The notes beneath the pieces are model-generated. The model worked only from the letters and a program-made list of their open reading frames with translations. It was not told the origin of the DNA and ran no database searches. This document shows positions 22,842-34,747 of a DNA stretch of 64,000 nucleotides, one piece after another. The DNA lies in contig OX485803.1 in the NCBI GenBank assembly GCA_950295325.1, positions 30,442,001 through 30,506,000 on the forward strand, given 5' to 3'. This stretch comes from Polytrichum commune (Eukaryota > Streptophyta > Polytrichopsida > Polytrichales > Polytrichaceae). The translations under genes and the position numbers were made by a program. Each line of letters starts with the position of its first letter. Position 1 is the first letter of the stretch.

Positions 22842-23272
22842 CACGGGTAGATCACTCCATTGTCAAGTTGATCACTCCATTGTCAAGTTGAACACCACGT
22901 GCGACCAAAAAAAATCTTCTTTTGGTAAGTTGCACCACCAAAATGGGTCAAAATTTTATCAAAAATTTTTCATGAGTAGATATACACAGTACCTATGACA
23001 TAGTTAAAAGTGGTAACTAAATTTGATGATTTGTTTTTTTTCATAAAACATACCGTTTCTAACTAGAATGACACATAATTGAACTAAAACAATTACTTAA
23101 AAAAATAAAGATGACTAAAAATTTCAGAAAAATATACAAAAGATACTATCAATGGTTATGTATATGTAGAAAAAATATCATAAATCCTAAAATTATATAT
23201 GGCATGTAATATAAGGGTAGCAAACTTTGTCCGCACGTGGTGTCAACTTGACAATGAAGTGACCTCCCTGTG
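22842..23272. mobile_element. Non-autonomous hAT-like element with 8-bp target duplication
   Basis: Perfect direct repeats GATTTGAC lie at 22834-22841 and 23273-23280. Ends are CACGGGTAGATCACTCCATT and, as reverse complement of the right end, CACAGGGAGGTCACTTCATT, both leading into GTCAAGTTG and CACCACGTGCG. The left arm contains a 20-bp tandem duplication (ATCACTCCATTGTCAAGTTG twice). The ends match the family of the element at 7943-8450. Confidence 0.88.
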
Positions 23273-23280
23273 GATTTGAC

Positions 23281-24757
23281 ATATCTAAAGGCTCCTATGC
23301 TACCCCAACTTCTAGCTTCTTTTCCCCTTGGGTAGAGCTTGAAAAACTTCATGTTGGATGAAATCTCCACCTCCATCCACTCACGAATCTTGGATGAAAT
23401 TCTTTAAACTGAGTCCTTCATTAAAAGGACTTTCGAAGGAGATGATGCCAATAGGGGGGGAGGGGTTCAACTCCTACCTCTTCCTTGTGAAAACCAAGGG
23501 TACTAGCCATCGACTCCAAGCCCTTTTTGATGACCAACCTTGAAATGAAATGAAATTTAACCAGTTGTATGAGAGCATTTGTGTGGGATTTAAATGTTCC
23601 CATAGGTTCCTTAAGTTCCCAATGAAGTTCCTTGGAGTTCCCCAAGTGACATGGGGTTTTAGACATTGCCGGGGTTTAGGGTGACAAGCCCCACTAGTCA
23701 TACTTGTTTTAGACCTTGATGTCCTCTCAAATGCTGCACTGGAGGAGGTCCTAAGAGTTCCACCCATGTTTCAAAAATATGCTCAGACACAAGAAGCTAT
23801 AATGAACTTTTAATAGAAACGTCCTTCAAAGAGACACCAAACCCCATGCTTGGTGCCAACCCCCTAAATACTTGGAGGCCTTTCTCGGAGAGAGAATTTC
23901 TTTTAAGGGTAGAGCACAAGGTTTACATCATGTGGATGTATTGTACTACATGGTTGATAATGTTTCCTAATTCAACCACTATGTTGTATAACACGAAATT
24001 GATGTAAATCCTCAAATGGTGTTTCTCTCCCAAAACAATTGTCAAGAGTAGTTTTCTTTGTTTCAAATGAGAAACTCGGCATTCTCTAATTTTTAATTTT
24101 GGAAGCATGAAGATCAAATATTCATCTATCAAGCAATTGCTTCATGTTTGGTACATGTCATGAAGATGAATATGTGTACCGTTAGAAATAAATATACTTA
24201 TTAATATAAGAAGTCATTTTGTGATCAATTGAATGACACAATTTAGTTTCATGAACAAATGTTTGCGCTCTACACATATGACCATATTTGTTTCTATTCA
24301 TCTTAAGTTATGTCATAAATCTACGCATGATGTGCATGCTTACAAAATATCCACACAAGAGATGTCAACTTTATTCTATGAAATCTTTTTACTTTAAAAT
24401 GCTTGCACGAAGATTATGACTTGTATAGAACAATCATGCATATACATGTGATCTTTGACTTTGTATCAATGTTTTTGCATCTTGAATATTTCATAAGTTA
24501 AAGTAACAAATCCCATTGTATAAATGATGTTGAAATTCCATAAAATCTTTAACTTGATAAGGGTGATAGATACCCTAAACCCTTTGCTTCTTTTGGGTGG
24601 TCAAACCAAACAACATGTTTGTTAGTATCGTAGAGTTCTCAAGCTTAAACAAAAAAAAGGAAAAAGGAAAAAACTATTCTTTAAAACTTTACCACATGGC
24701 AATCTTACATTGGTTGGACCCCACTCAAGTTTCATGTGGAGATTATGGTTAGGCATC
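23281..24757. other. No gene recognised
   Basis: AT-rich sequence with chance open frames (for example 23421-23767, minus) without recognisable domains. Confidence 0.35.
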
Positions 24758-24759
24758 AA

Positions 24760-24888
24760 CATAACATTATTAAGATTCATAACAATGTTTTGTGGGATTG
24801 ACAGTATTTCACATAATCTTCCCCACATTCAGTCCGTGGAATATTGTCAGTCCCACAATACATTGTTATGGATCTGAATAATGCTATG
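24760..24888. mobile_element. Fold-back MITE, copy 1
   Basis: Nearly self-complementary: CATAACATTATTAAGATTCA at the left and the complement of CATAGCATTATTCAGATCCA at the right, with GGGATTGACAGTATTTC opposite AATATTGTCAGTCCC. The same hairpin, better preserved, lies at 49658-49808. Confidence 0.8.
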
Positions 24889-25129
24889 AACAAATGTGAA
24901 CAAGGAATAAGCACTGTATGTGTGATGCCTCTATTGCATGAGGTTTGGCATTTACTAAATGTGGTTTTCTTTTTTGTCTTTCTAACATGTCAAATCTATT
25001 TCTAAGAAGTAAACCAGCTATTTGGCAAAAAATTAATGAACTTGCTCCCATAAACACAATATGTACCGGTGCTAGTCTACTAGTATACATGTGATATTAA
25101 TTATCAACATTGATGATGATATTAAGAAC

Positions 25130-25500
25130 CTACATGTGTATAGTCAAAATCATAATACCGGTCAAATATTGATACTTGGTGGGTATGTCAAGGTGAGGGT
25201 TTTAATGTATTCAAGATATTATTTGAGTCATTCTGCACCATATTGATACTAGGACGATTTTTATCTAGTAATCAAAGTTTTTGCATGATATCTAAATTTT
25301 AGTATAAATGGTGTGTGTACATGACACGCCGATTTTACATAAAGTGACCAGAATGACACAATTTAAGCATGTGTCATTTTGGTCACTTTATGTTAGATTG
25401 GCGCGTCATGTACACCCACCACTCCTACTAGTGAAACATGTACATGGTATCGAAAACAAAAATATTGTCAAATATCCATACCTACTGGCATCAAAACATG
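25130..25500 (+). repeat. Dispersed repeat 'C', copy 3, with a nested hairpin
   Basis: Matches 9405-9720 (reverse) with GGTATGTCAAGGTGAG, CATATTGATACTAGG and GGTATCGAAAACAAAAATAT. The repeat is split between AAATGGT and ATCGAAAAC by the hairpin at 25315-25415 and neighbouring bases. Confidence 0.7.
25315..25415. repeat. 101-bp hairpin (small fold-back element)
   Basis: Arms GTGTACATGACACGCCGATT and, at the right, the complement of GTGTACATGACGCGCCAATC continue through ACATAAAGTGACCA-AATGACACA, leaving a loop of about 10 bases. Confidence 0.88.
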
Positions 25501-26863
25501 TGAAGTCCTCACCATAGACTCCCTTCCCTCGTCTCGCGAGAAGACACCGTAGACCAACACTAGCATGTACTAGTCCAAGTCCTATCTAATACCATGTCTA
25601 AATTGCACCCAAAAGACTCACGTGCAAAGACTGCATGTGTTCTTGGCCAAGGGCAACAATTGGCGGATTAACCAAGCTCCTCCCCCATACCTATTATTAT
25701 TCCATATATTGGAGCCCACCGTTGGCCAAAGAAGATTTCTATAGGCGGTGGCATATGATGATCATGGACCTCTATCATGCATGCACAATGTTGAATTCAT
25801 TTTTATTGGACGACCTTAGCATCCATGAAGATGTTGCCCTTAAATCAAGATTTTTGGATGCCATGAGGAGGTTGACCATATGCATTAACTGTTGATACAG
25901 TCAAGTTGTGGCCAAATTCCATCATTTAAGAAGCGTAGAGGTGCATTTGCCAATATGCCTCTAGCCATGGAAGCCAACATTCTATCCAACGAGTGGTGGG
26001 ACCTTTGTGGGCGAAAGTGGTACAAACTTGGCCCTCTTGGCCAAGTGTGTTCCTCTTTGTTGTGCGAAAGAAATTGAAGCAACTATTCAATTTGAACTCA
26101 CCAAATATTTGAGAATCTTAGCCATGGCCCACAAATTGCCCTGGCTAAGCTGAGTGATGTTACAAAGTGAGATTTTGGATTTCCAAATTTAGGTGCCTAT
26201 CAGAGAGGAGATCAAAGTTCATTGATTGGGTGATATATATATATCTTACATATTGAACATGAATGTCACTTTTAAAGAATAACCGATTTGGGTTTTATGA
26301 GCCCAAAATGAGTGCTCATATTGGTTTTACGTTTAGAATTTATTTAGAATTGCATTTGGAGTGTTATCAAAACAATCAAAAGTATAAAAAGAGTGAGGCT
26401 TGGTGTGGATTTATGTTTTAGGCCTTAAGCCCATTTTGTGTGGTTAATTAGAGGCTTAGTGACATTAGGTAGTGTTTGGTTAGGTGTGTAGTATTTGATG
26501 AAGCAAGGGGAAGGGCCTTGGACTTTAATGTTTGAATTAGAACATGCTCTTGTTGGTTTAGAGGGTGAGGATTTAATGGATAGGATAAGGTCCTACTAAG
26601 TAGGAGAAGGTTAAGGGGCTTGTGGTCTTGGGTGCCCCCTCCTCCTCCTCCTCTCCTCTCTTCATTTTTTCTCTCTTCTCCTCCCCCCTCTCTCTCTCTC
26701 TCTCCTCTCTAGGACTTTGGAGCTCTTAGAGCTAAAAAAGAATGTGGGAATTAGGTAAGGGTTTAGTAGAACTAGTGGGCTTGTTTAGAGTAATTAGGTA
26801 GTGGGTTTGGTAGGATTAGGTAGATAGTTGGAGAGGTTTAGGTTGGGTTGCAGCCAGAGTTGT
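25501..26863. other. No gene recognised
   Basis: Contains a CT-rich run at about 26640-26710 and short chance open frames. Nothing else is recognised. Confidence 0.35.
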
Positions 26864-27215
26864 ACTACTTACAGTTGAGGCTTACATTTGCAGTCCAGGG
26901 CCTATCTGATTACACTCGAAGCTTATACAGGTGCAGTCCAGGGGCCTAACTGATTACAGTCGAAGCTTATACAGTTGCAGTCCAGGGGCCTATATGATTA
27001 CAGTCGAAGCTTATACAGTTGCAGTCCAGGGGCCTATCTGATTACAGTCAAAGCTTATACGAGTGCAGTCCAGGGGCCTAACTAATTACAGTCGAAGCTT
27101 ATACAGTTGCAGTCCAGGGGCCTATCTGATTACAACCGAGGCTTACAATTGCGGTTCCAAGGGCCTATCTGATTACACTCGAGGCTTACATTTGCAGTCC
27201 CAAGGGCCTACAAGG
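26864..27215. repeat. Tandem array of about eight 44-bp units
   Basis: GATTACA(G/C)TCGAAGCTTA recurs at 26908, 26952, 26996, 27040, 27084, 27128 and 27171, giving periods of 44, 44, 44, 44, 44 and 43 bp. Each unit carries GCAGTCCAGGGGCCTA. The period is not a multiple of three and the 78-codon open frame across it (27063-27299) is judged non-coding. Confidence 0.95.
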
Positions 27216-27699
27216 TTGAGTTTGGATGGCGGCTTCGAGGCTCAGTGCAAATCCTTGAGGGAGTTAGGTAGAGGATTAAAGGGGGCCAAGGTGATATAAA
27301 GTGGGGGGACCATGGTACTACCTTAGGCTTGGGAATAGTGAGTTAATTAGGTTATTACTTCATATTAGTTTAGATAATTAGTTCATTAGCAAGCTAGGAG
27401 AACGTTATGATTGTGATGATAGAGAAGAGCGTTTGTTAACGCTTGTAATATTATCGTGGAATGGGTTGGTGTGCAATGATTGATGGGAATTGTAATGGAG
27501 TCTCACGAATTTGGTAAAATGGAGTATGGAAACATGAATGTGATACCCATTCCCCCACCCGGACTAGGACGCTTAAGGGTGGGTGGTTTGGCCTCATAGG
27601 TTTGTTGACAAAAATTCTAAGCATAACTAACACTTACAATCAACAATACCCACGGGCAAGAAACTTTGTCTCCCTGATCAAGTTTTAATTCAGTAGAAG

Positions 27700-27935
27700 A
27701 AAAGTTGTCCATTACAACCAATCTTTGCTACTTGTCCATTGCAACTCATGGCAAGAAAATGCATTATAAAAAATTACTTTGGTTGTCAACCAAAGGTTTT
27801 TGGCTGCAAGCTTTAGACTGTCGGTAATCAAAACCCTTTGGTTGACAACCAAAATGATTGTCTTAAAACAATTTCTTGGCATGTGTCGCAATGAACAAGT
27901 AGCAATGGATGATTGTAATAGACAAACTTAAGGCT
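27700..27935. mobile_element. Fold-back MITE
   Basis: The outer arms TGTCCATTACAACCAATCTT / TTGCTACTTGTCCATTGCAA pair with the complement of the right part ending GTAATAGACAAA. The centre holds inverted CTTTGGTTGTCAACCAAAGG and CTTTGGTTGACAACCAAAAT, each itself nearly palindromic. No coding sequence. Confidence 0.75.
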
Positions 27936-28368
27936 AGTGCTATTATGAGTTGTCAATTGCACTTTGAAGCACCATTCTCCTTAATATTATCCAAAAAAAC
28001 AAAATCCTATGAGACTTGGACCTACTTATTCTTTCAATATAACAGAATCTTCATATTGAGTGGAGAACCCAAAGATGACATAGGGTGATGACATCATAAC
28101 TAGTATCAAACATGGCTCCAAATGACATGCACGTTGTTTGGGACTGTATTGTTTGGAGCATTTTCAAAACTTTGATGCTACTAATGCATGCAACACTTAA
28201 AATAAACTAGAACCCCGTGGACTTGCTTTGTTGGCTCTGTCTGTAGGACGGAGACTATGCATCAACTTCTTTGTTTTAAGAGCAAATTTCCTAACCACTT
28301 TGTGTTCACACTTGGACGTTACTTGTTCTTGTTATTTTTGGTCCACTTTATTTAATGTGGATGTTAAC

Positions 28369-28399
<31 letters not shown>

Positions 28400-28424
28400 A
28401 TATGTATATATATATATATATATA
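28369..28424. repeat. (TA)n/(TG)n microsatellite
   Basis: A TA run, a short TG run and a second TA run are read directly. It directly abuts a 60-bp remnant of the hAT element family of 17361-18135 (28425-28487, with TAGTTAACTATAGTTATTT). Confidence 0.95.
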
Positions 28425-28805
28425 GCACTATAATTGCTCCCTAAAATGCATTGAAAGAAATATAGTTAACTATAGTTATTTCGGTAGTTCTTGATTATTT
28501 ATTCTAAAAATTTCGGGTGATAAATCAGTAGCTTTAATCCTTGACTTGCATTGGAGAAGAAGGTGCACAAAATCCAAGAAAGGTTTGGTATAGTAAATAA
28601 CCATGGATTGGCATGAGCAAAGTGGACAACTATAATTGTAATCTTTCATAGTAAAGGACAGAGCCTCATGGTTCTACCGTTTTCTTGTTAAAAAAGAGAG
28701 TTAGCTATAGGCTAAGAAAATGTACATGGATTGTGCACCTACTGTATATTGAACATGGATTTTTGGACTTGAGTGATCTATATAGGTTATACTAAGTTAC
28801 ACCAA

Positions 28806-29012
28806 GTGTCCGGGAGATTTTTTAGGGTAATCAGTCAAGATCCTAGTGTTTCCAAGTCCAACCGGTTACATGTTGACATCTTTTGATTTTATTATTATTA
28901 GTTTGAGGTATATTCCCTAAATTCCTCTTAAATGATTAGTAATTTTCCCAAAAAGTCTTGAACTTCAACCGGTTATTTCTCAAACTCAACCGGTTCATCT
29001 GTAACTAGCGGT
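28806..29012 (+). repeat. MITE 'B', copy 2
   Basis: Begins GTGTCCGGGAGATTTTTTAG, contains CCAACCGGTTACATGTTGAC and CTTCAACCGGTTATTTCTCA, and ends ACCGGTTCATCTGTAACTAG. The ~205-bp layout is shared with five other copies in both orientations. Confidence 0.85.
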
Positions 29013-32000
29013 TGGCTCTCATGTTCATTGGTTACACTACTTGGCAATTGTGGACACAACCTTACATCATGAACTTGAAAGGTTGAAAACATCTTCACTT
29101 CTATTCTAAAATTTCCAAATTCCAAGAATCGAGGTCCTTGTTTACATTCATGTATGTCGAGCACAATAAAGGGACAAGCTCTCGTTTGTTGACACCTCTC
29201 ATTGTTGCCTATCTTACGACATGAAGACTTCCCCATCTAATAATTATCATGAGGGGCCTAGTGCGTCCCAAATGGAATAATTCATAGGTTCCGAACATAG
29301 CTTAAGAATTGTGTCATTTGCAGTAGAAGTTTACATGACAACATAGATATTTGTAAAGTATTAGGATCAAACAATTGTTGAATTGGCTAAAACATGAGTT
29401 TGAGAATGTAATCATAAACCCTCCCAAATTTTCTTAACTTGCTTAACCTCTAAATGTTCAAGCCTTCATATTCCAATTTTGAGCACCTCCGGCACTAGTG
29501 TTGAGAATTAATGTTATGTAGCAAGATAAAATATGTTTTCTTTCATTTCAACCGCATGGATGTAGACTAGACTACCATATATTCTTGATGTGAAAATTTG
29601 AGGTCAATCGGATGACATTTGCTAGGTCAATTTTATATATATGGACATGGCCTTCATTTGATGGGCAACTAGAGAAAACTCTCAATTTTTTTGTTTCATG
29701 ACCATTTTGGTCATACCACAAATCTTAACGAGTTGGCAACTTTGCCAGAAAATGTTATGTGGATGATAAATGAGCTACTCCCAAGAATTTGGATTTGTTT
29801 GAACAAATTTAGATGCAATCCATCATCATGAAAATTGGAAGGGCCATGTGAGGTCATTTTGGGAGATTTCCCCTTGTTCATGGAGCAAGCAACATTTGCA
29901 CTGAATTTTTTTCCAAATTCATCCGGTCAAGTTGAGCACAACCGTCACCTTGTCCTAAGGGAAAAGAAAGAAGAAGAAGAAGAACTCAAATTGGGCATCA
30001 TATGTGAAAGATATTGGGTCCTAAATTTGGCTCCTACATTTGAGCAACACATGGAACCACCTCCCAAAACAAGCGATGCCAACCTAACCAAAAATCATGG
30101 CACGCATTAAATACCCCCCCTCAAACTTTGGGGGGTGCTTGATCCAGGCGGCGCAGCCCTCCCGGGAAATTTTTGAACCCAACCGAAAATTGTTGCCCAC
30201 CCCGCCCGACTTTGAAAAAAACATTGCCCTTGCATTCTTGAAGGCCGCTTGACTACAAATCCCATATTGAGTGCACTTCACCTTCAAGGCCCAAAATCCA
30301 ATATAGATGTTCACTTCCATTGAGTAAATAAGCAATTGACTGGGATTTCATTATCAAAGTGAAACCGTCAATAAAGCATGTAATTGACTTGGAAGTCAAA
30401 AATATTACAAAACCCTCACTACCATGGAGGTTATAATTTTTGTGACTTACAATTTGAATTTGTCTTTGTCATTCTAAAATTGCACTTGAATTAGTGTGCT
30501 GATTTAGTATGTATATTTTATAATATTTTATGTAATGTTGTCTACTTTCACATGTATTCATATGGACATTTAGGGTGATGGGTCATATGGGCAAATCTTA
30601 TTTAAAACTTAATTTTTTCTCAAAGTTTTTGGGATGACAAGAGGAAGTCCAAGGAGTTTCACCCAACTTTTCATATAGGCTCCAATGCATGATCAACTCA
30701 TGAGCTTTTAATAGATAATTCTCTCAAAGAAGGATCAAACCCATGATTTCATCCCTCTTTGAGAGACTTTACGTAGGGTTACTCTTATGTTATAAATAAT
30801 TAACACCATACTTGTTGTAGCCCAAACAAGGTTGTAAATTGTCATGTCCGTCACCATCCCATTCAAGGAGAGGACGGAAGGGGACTATGCTATCCGTTAG
30901 ATCGGACGGTGGGGATTTTTTCCTACTGGGTTGAAATTGACCAATCATCACTCTCTATGTTAGCACACCGGCGGATCCATCACTCACCCAATTAGTCCCT
31001 CAAAATCCCACCCTAATGTTTTTATTTTTTTTAAATATTTTTGTTTTACTAGATTGTCCACATCGACTCAACCGATCAATCTCCTAGTCAACCTTCCAAA
31101 AAACAAAAAATAAAAATACCGAGCAATTAGGTTGATTGGTTGAGTAGTCATGTCAACCTTAATTTTTAGGTCAACTGGTCAAATCAAGAGGTTGAGCAAG
31201 AAAATGGACCTAAATTTTCAAGATGGCAATTGGATGTAAAAAAACTAAAACTAAAAACTAAAAATTAAAAAAATCCATGTCCGGTTCATGTCGCACTTGA
31301 TGGCAAACCTGTCCAATGGGACAACCCTAAGAATAACTAGAAATTTTGTTTTGAATCTTAGTTGTGCATGAAGATGAGAGGTGAGGTGCGCAATAGGCCA
31401 TGATAATGATGATGGAGATGGCCACAGTGAAGACAATGGAAATGATGACAATGAGGAGGATAGAGGAGACAATGGAGGTTCTTCTTCTTCTCCAAAAAAA
31501 AATGTCAATTTGTGTATGACGCCATTGTGAGTTTGAACCGAAAGAGTTTTAAATTATTTTTCTTCTTGCTGAGGTAGACATTGAAGTTGCCATCAATATG
31601 TTTGGTCTTTATTTTGGGGCACGTGGTTGTCCCCCATGGTTCCATGATCTATTCGGGTCGGGCTATGAGTTATTAGAGCTAGTGAGTTGTTGAGGCCATG
31701 ATATGTGTGACCTTTTGTATCATCATATTCTTCTTAATATTCATTATACTCAGGGTTGGGCTATGAGTTGTTTGTCTAGCCATGAGTTGTAAGGGCCACA
31801 TGCGCTCTAGGTTTTGTATGAGGGCCAAAATGGGTCCCATATCATTGTAGTCTTCTTTAGATTCATTCTACATACATAATATTATTGTCCCTCTCCTTAT
31901 GAGGTTTGAGTGTCAGGATATTTTGATTTGTATGATACTCTTCAACTTCATCCTTTGCACATTCTCTTCTCTAAACATCTTTCAACTTCTCCTTGATCAT

Positions 32001-34107
32001 GAGTACGTCTTAGAGTATTCTTAAAAATTATCTTGTCATACTATGTGACCACATCCAAACTAGTGGCTTGATAGATGCGTGTGTCATTCATATTTATTCA
32101 TTTGTTTTTGGTTGTCCAATCAGTTGACCAGAGTGGTTGGCCTGATATTTTTGGCTGACTTGACTAGTCGACCTAAGTTTAAAGGTTGATATGTGCGAAT
32201 CAAATTATCCCATGGCAACTCAACCAGTGGAGCCAACCTCCGAAAAAGTTTGAAAATTATGAGCTAAAAAATTACTTATGAATGGGCGTCAGAGCGAGTA
32301 GTCATATCGACTTGAATTTTTAGGCCAACCATTTGACTAGGCGAGCTCACCGTCCGATCAAATGGGACAACCCTTAGCCAAAAGGTTGAAAGTTGTACAA
32401 GTGAAATTCGCGGTTGCTTTGTGATCTACATCATTGGTTATATTGAGTAATGGATAGGTCACATTCCTCCATGAATTGTAATGAAATTATGAAATTCAAA
32501 TCATTCTACCACATTAATTTTGGATCATCCAAGTTTTGGAAATTCGTGTGGTCTGGCCAACACTCAAGGTTGGCCTCTCTCTCTCCGTCTTGCTTGCTCG
32601 TGTGGTGCACAATAATTTGTGGATAACATCAAATATGGGACTATAATATAGATAGATAAATAAAAACGTGAGGCAAGCATATATGAAGAATCTCTTCACC
32701 CAAAGGCTACTGCCACATATTGGTGGTAGACTTTGTGACTAAGATCGACCCAAATTACCTACCAGGGTTGGACGGGTCCATGTGTGTATAATCAAGACAT
32801 TAATGTTGTTGTATCCAAATTATGAAGACATTTAGGACACAATTTTTTCTTGTTTATCTCATTATGCGAAAGTTAAGATATCTTGGGAGGATTGCTAGGC
32901 ATATGTTGTTGAGAACTGTGTGCATGACATTTTTTGAGGGGTATTTAGGTTTCAAAAAATAATTCATTGCACCCTTTAATTACCCACCTTTCTATTTCTT
33001 GTTATTAACCCTATGCTATATGTAATTGTAAATTGAATTTACAGTTGGGGGTTAACCTTGAAGTTCCCATGGGATCCAAAGTAAAGGCTTTGGGTTTAAG
33101 CCACTCCTAATTCAGGATAGATCACGTCAATTAAAGGTTCACACAACTTAAAATTCAAGGTGTGGTTTAAAGCCCCATAAACCATTTTAGCATGGTCTTG
33201 TAGCAATGTTGCGTGCACATAAATAACAAGATGTCCAAACCTCAGAGTCCAGTAACAAACCCAAGTGACAAATGTTACCTCATGATGTTGAGCTCATATC
33301 ATGTCACTTAGTACAGGAAATTGGAAACAAATCACCCTCTTATAACAAGGGAGCAACCAATTACAAGAATTGGGTCACTTCTTGCAATGTTATTTTGGAA
33401 AATCTTTACATCTGTGATAACTTTGCCACATATACATGAACATCTTTCCATTGTAGAGTCGCCAACTATCACTGACACAATTTTGACACATTTTTGACAA
33501 TAATATGGAAGTATGATATATGTCATGAGTGTTGAATGGAGTGCAAAGGAATGATATCTTTTTTGAAACTGTTTTAGTTTTGCATACTTCCCCTCTCAAA
33601 ATTGAGTTAAAAATGAAAGATGTCAAAGTCACATCATTTCAGTTCTACTTTGCTAAACACAAGGCTGCATGTATTCACACACAATAAACATATGTTTGCT
33701 AAAAAATAATGCCTCATTAAATTCACATCAGTGAAACTACATAACCGACAAAAGGAGAGTGGATGACCAATTGCGATGACAATGAAGCATCCACCTATTG
33801 AAGCTATTTATGAGACAAATCCAGTATGCTCATGAACAAAACCAAAAGATATGCATGAGTTGCTCGATGCATGAATAGAAAAGCACAAGGGAGTTGCTGA
33901 AAGTGTTGGTCTCCACTTGGATGAGCAAACAAGCGACCGGTTTTTGTGGCTTAATGAAAGTGAGCTTCTTCATATAATAAGAACCCTTTTGCAATGGTTT
34001 CATCTCATTTGACAGGTGACATAACCCTCTCTTGGTATTATAAAAAGTATGCATGGAAGGAGCAGTCCTTCAAACAATCACGGACACTTTGATTGGTGTG
34101 CCGCACC
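29013..34107. other. Gene-poor stretch with one dispersed repeat (30130-30415)
   Basis: No conserved coding sequence was recognised; the longest open frames (29835-30110, 31251-31508) look like chance. 30130-30415 is one arm of a repeat that recurs inverted at 36245-36530: shared blocks include TTGAGTGCACTTC / CACTCAATATGGGT and AAGCAATTGACTGGGATT against the 36.3-kb copy. Confidence 0.45.
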
Positions 34108-34312
34108 GATTGTAGATGTAGTGGTCGGTTGAGTTTGAGAAATAACTGGTTGAATCTCAAGACTTCAGGAAAATTACCGATCAATTTAGAGGAATTTATG
34201 AAATATACCTCAAATGTAATAACGAAAAAATAAAAGATCCGAACATGTAACTGGTTGGATTTGGAAACACTAAGATTTTGACTGATTATGTTCAAAAATC
34301 TCCCCGGACACT
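34108..34312 (-). repeat. MITE 'B', copy 3
   Basis: Reads GGTTGAGTTTGAGAAATAAC near one end and AAAAATCTCCCCGGACACTA at the other, as in the other copies. Confidence 0.8.
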
Positions 34313-34346
34313 ATTGTAAGCTCAAGGAAGTGTTCTTTTCCACTTA

Positions 34347-34744
34347 GGGCCGGTTGACATAGGGTTCCAAGTCCCAAGTCCCACTCATGTTAGCAAGTCC
34401 TAACATGCAAGGAAAATCCCAACTTTTGGGCCTCAAGTGACCAATAAAATATGGTCAAGTCTCATAATTGTTGGATCTTGATTATTTTATCCAAAAATGT
34501 TCGCACGACTTGTGTTGAGAGTTGGGTCCAACTTTTTTGCTAGACCCTACTCTCAACACAAGTCCCAAGCCCCACCTCCAAAAGTGTTGCCATGTAGGTA
34601 TCCGTGTCATACTTGGGGCTTAGGACTTGGGGTCCCGTGTGAAGTGGTAAGTTCCAACTTATCATACTCTCAATGGTTGAGATTGTATGGGTTGACCTCA
34701 AGTGACTTGGGACTTAGGACTTGGGGCCTTGTGTGAAGCAACCC
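34347..34744. mobile_element. Tourist/Harbinger-like MITE with TTA target duplication
   Basis: TTA direct repeats flank it (34344-34346 and 34745-34747). Ends are GGGCCGGTTGACATAGGG and, reverse-complemented from the right, GGGTTGCTTCACACAAGG, both leading into CCAAGTCC-AAGTCCCA. A three-base TWA duplication with GGG-type ends is the PIF/Harbinger (Tourist) signature. The 398 bp have no transposase. Confidence 0.82.
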
Positions 34745-34747
34745 TTA

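Noticed and set aside
26640-26710. CT-rich tract as a gene leader
   Set aside because: No open frame, splice signals or conserved protein follow; it leads into the 44-bp array.
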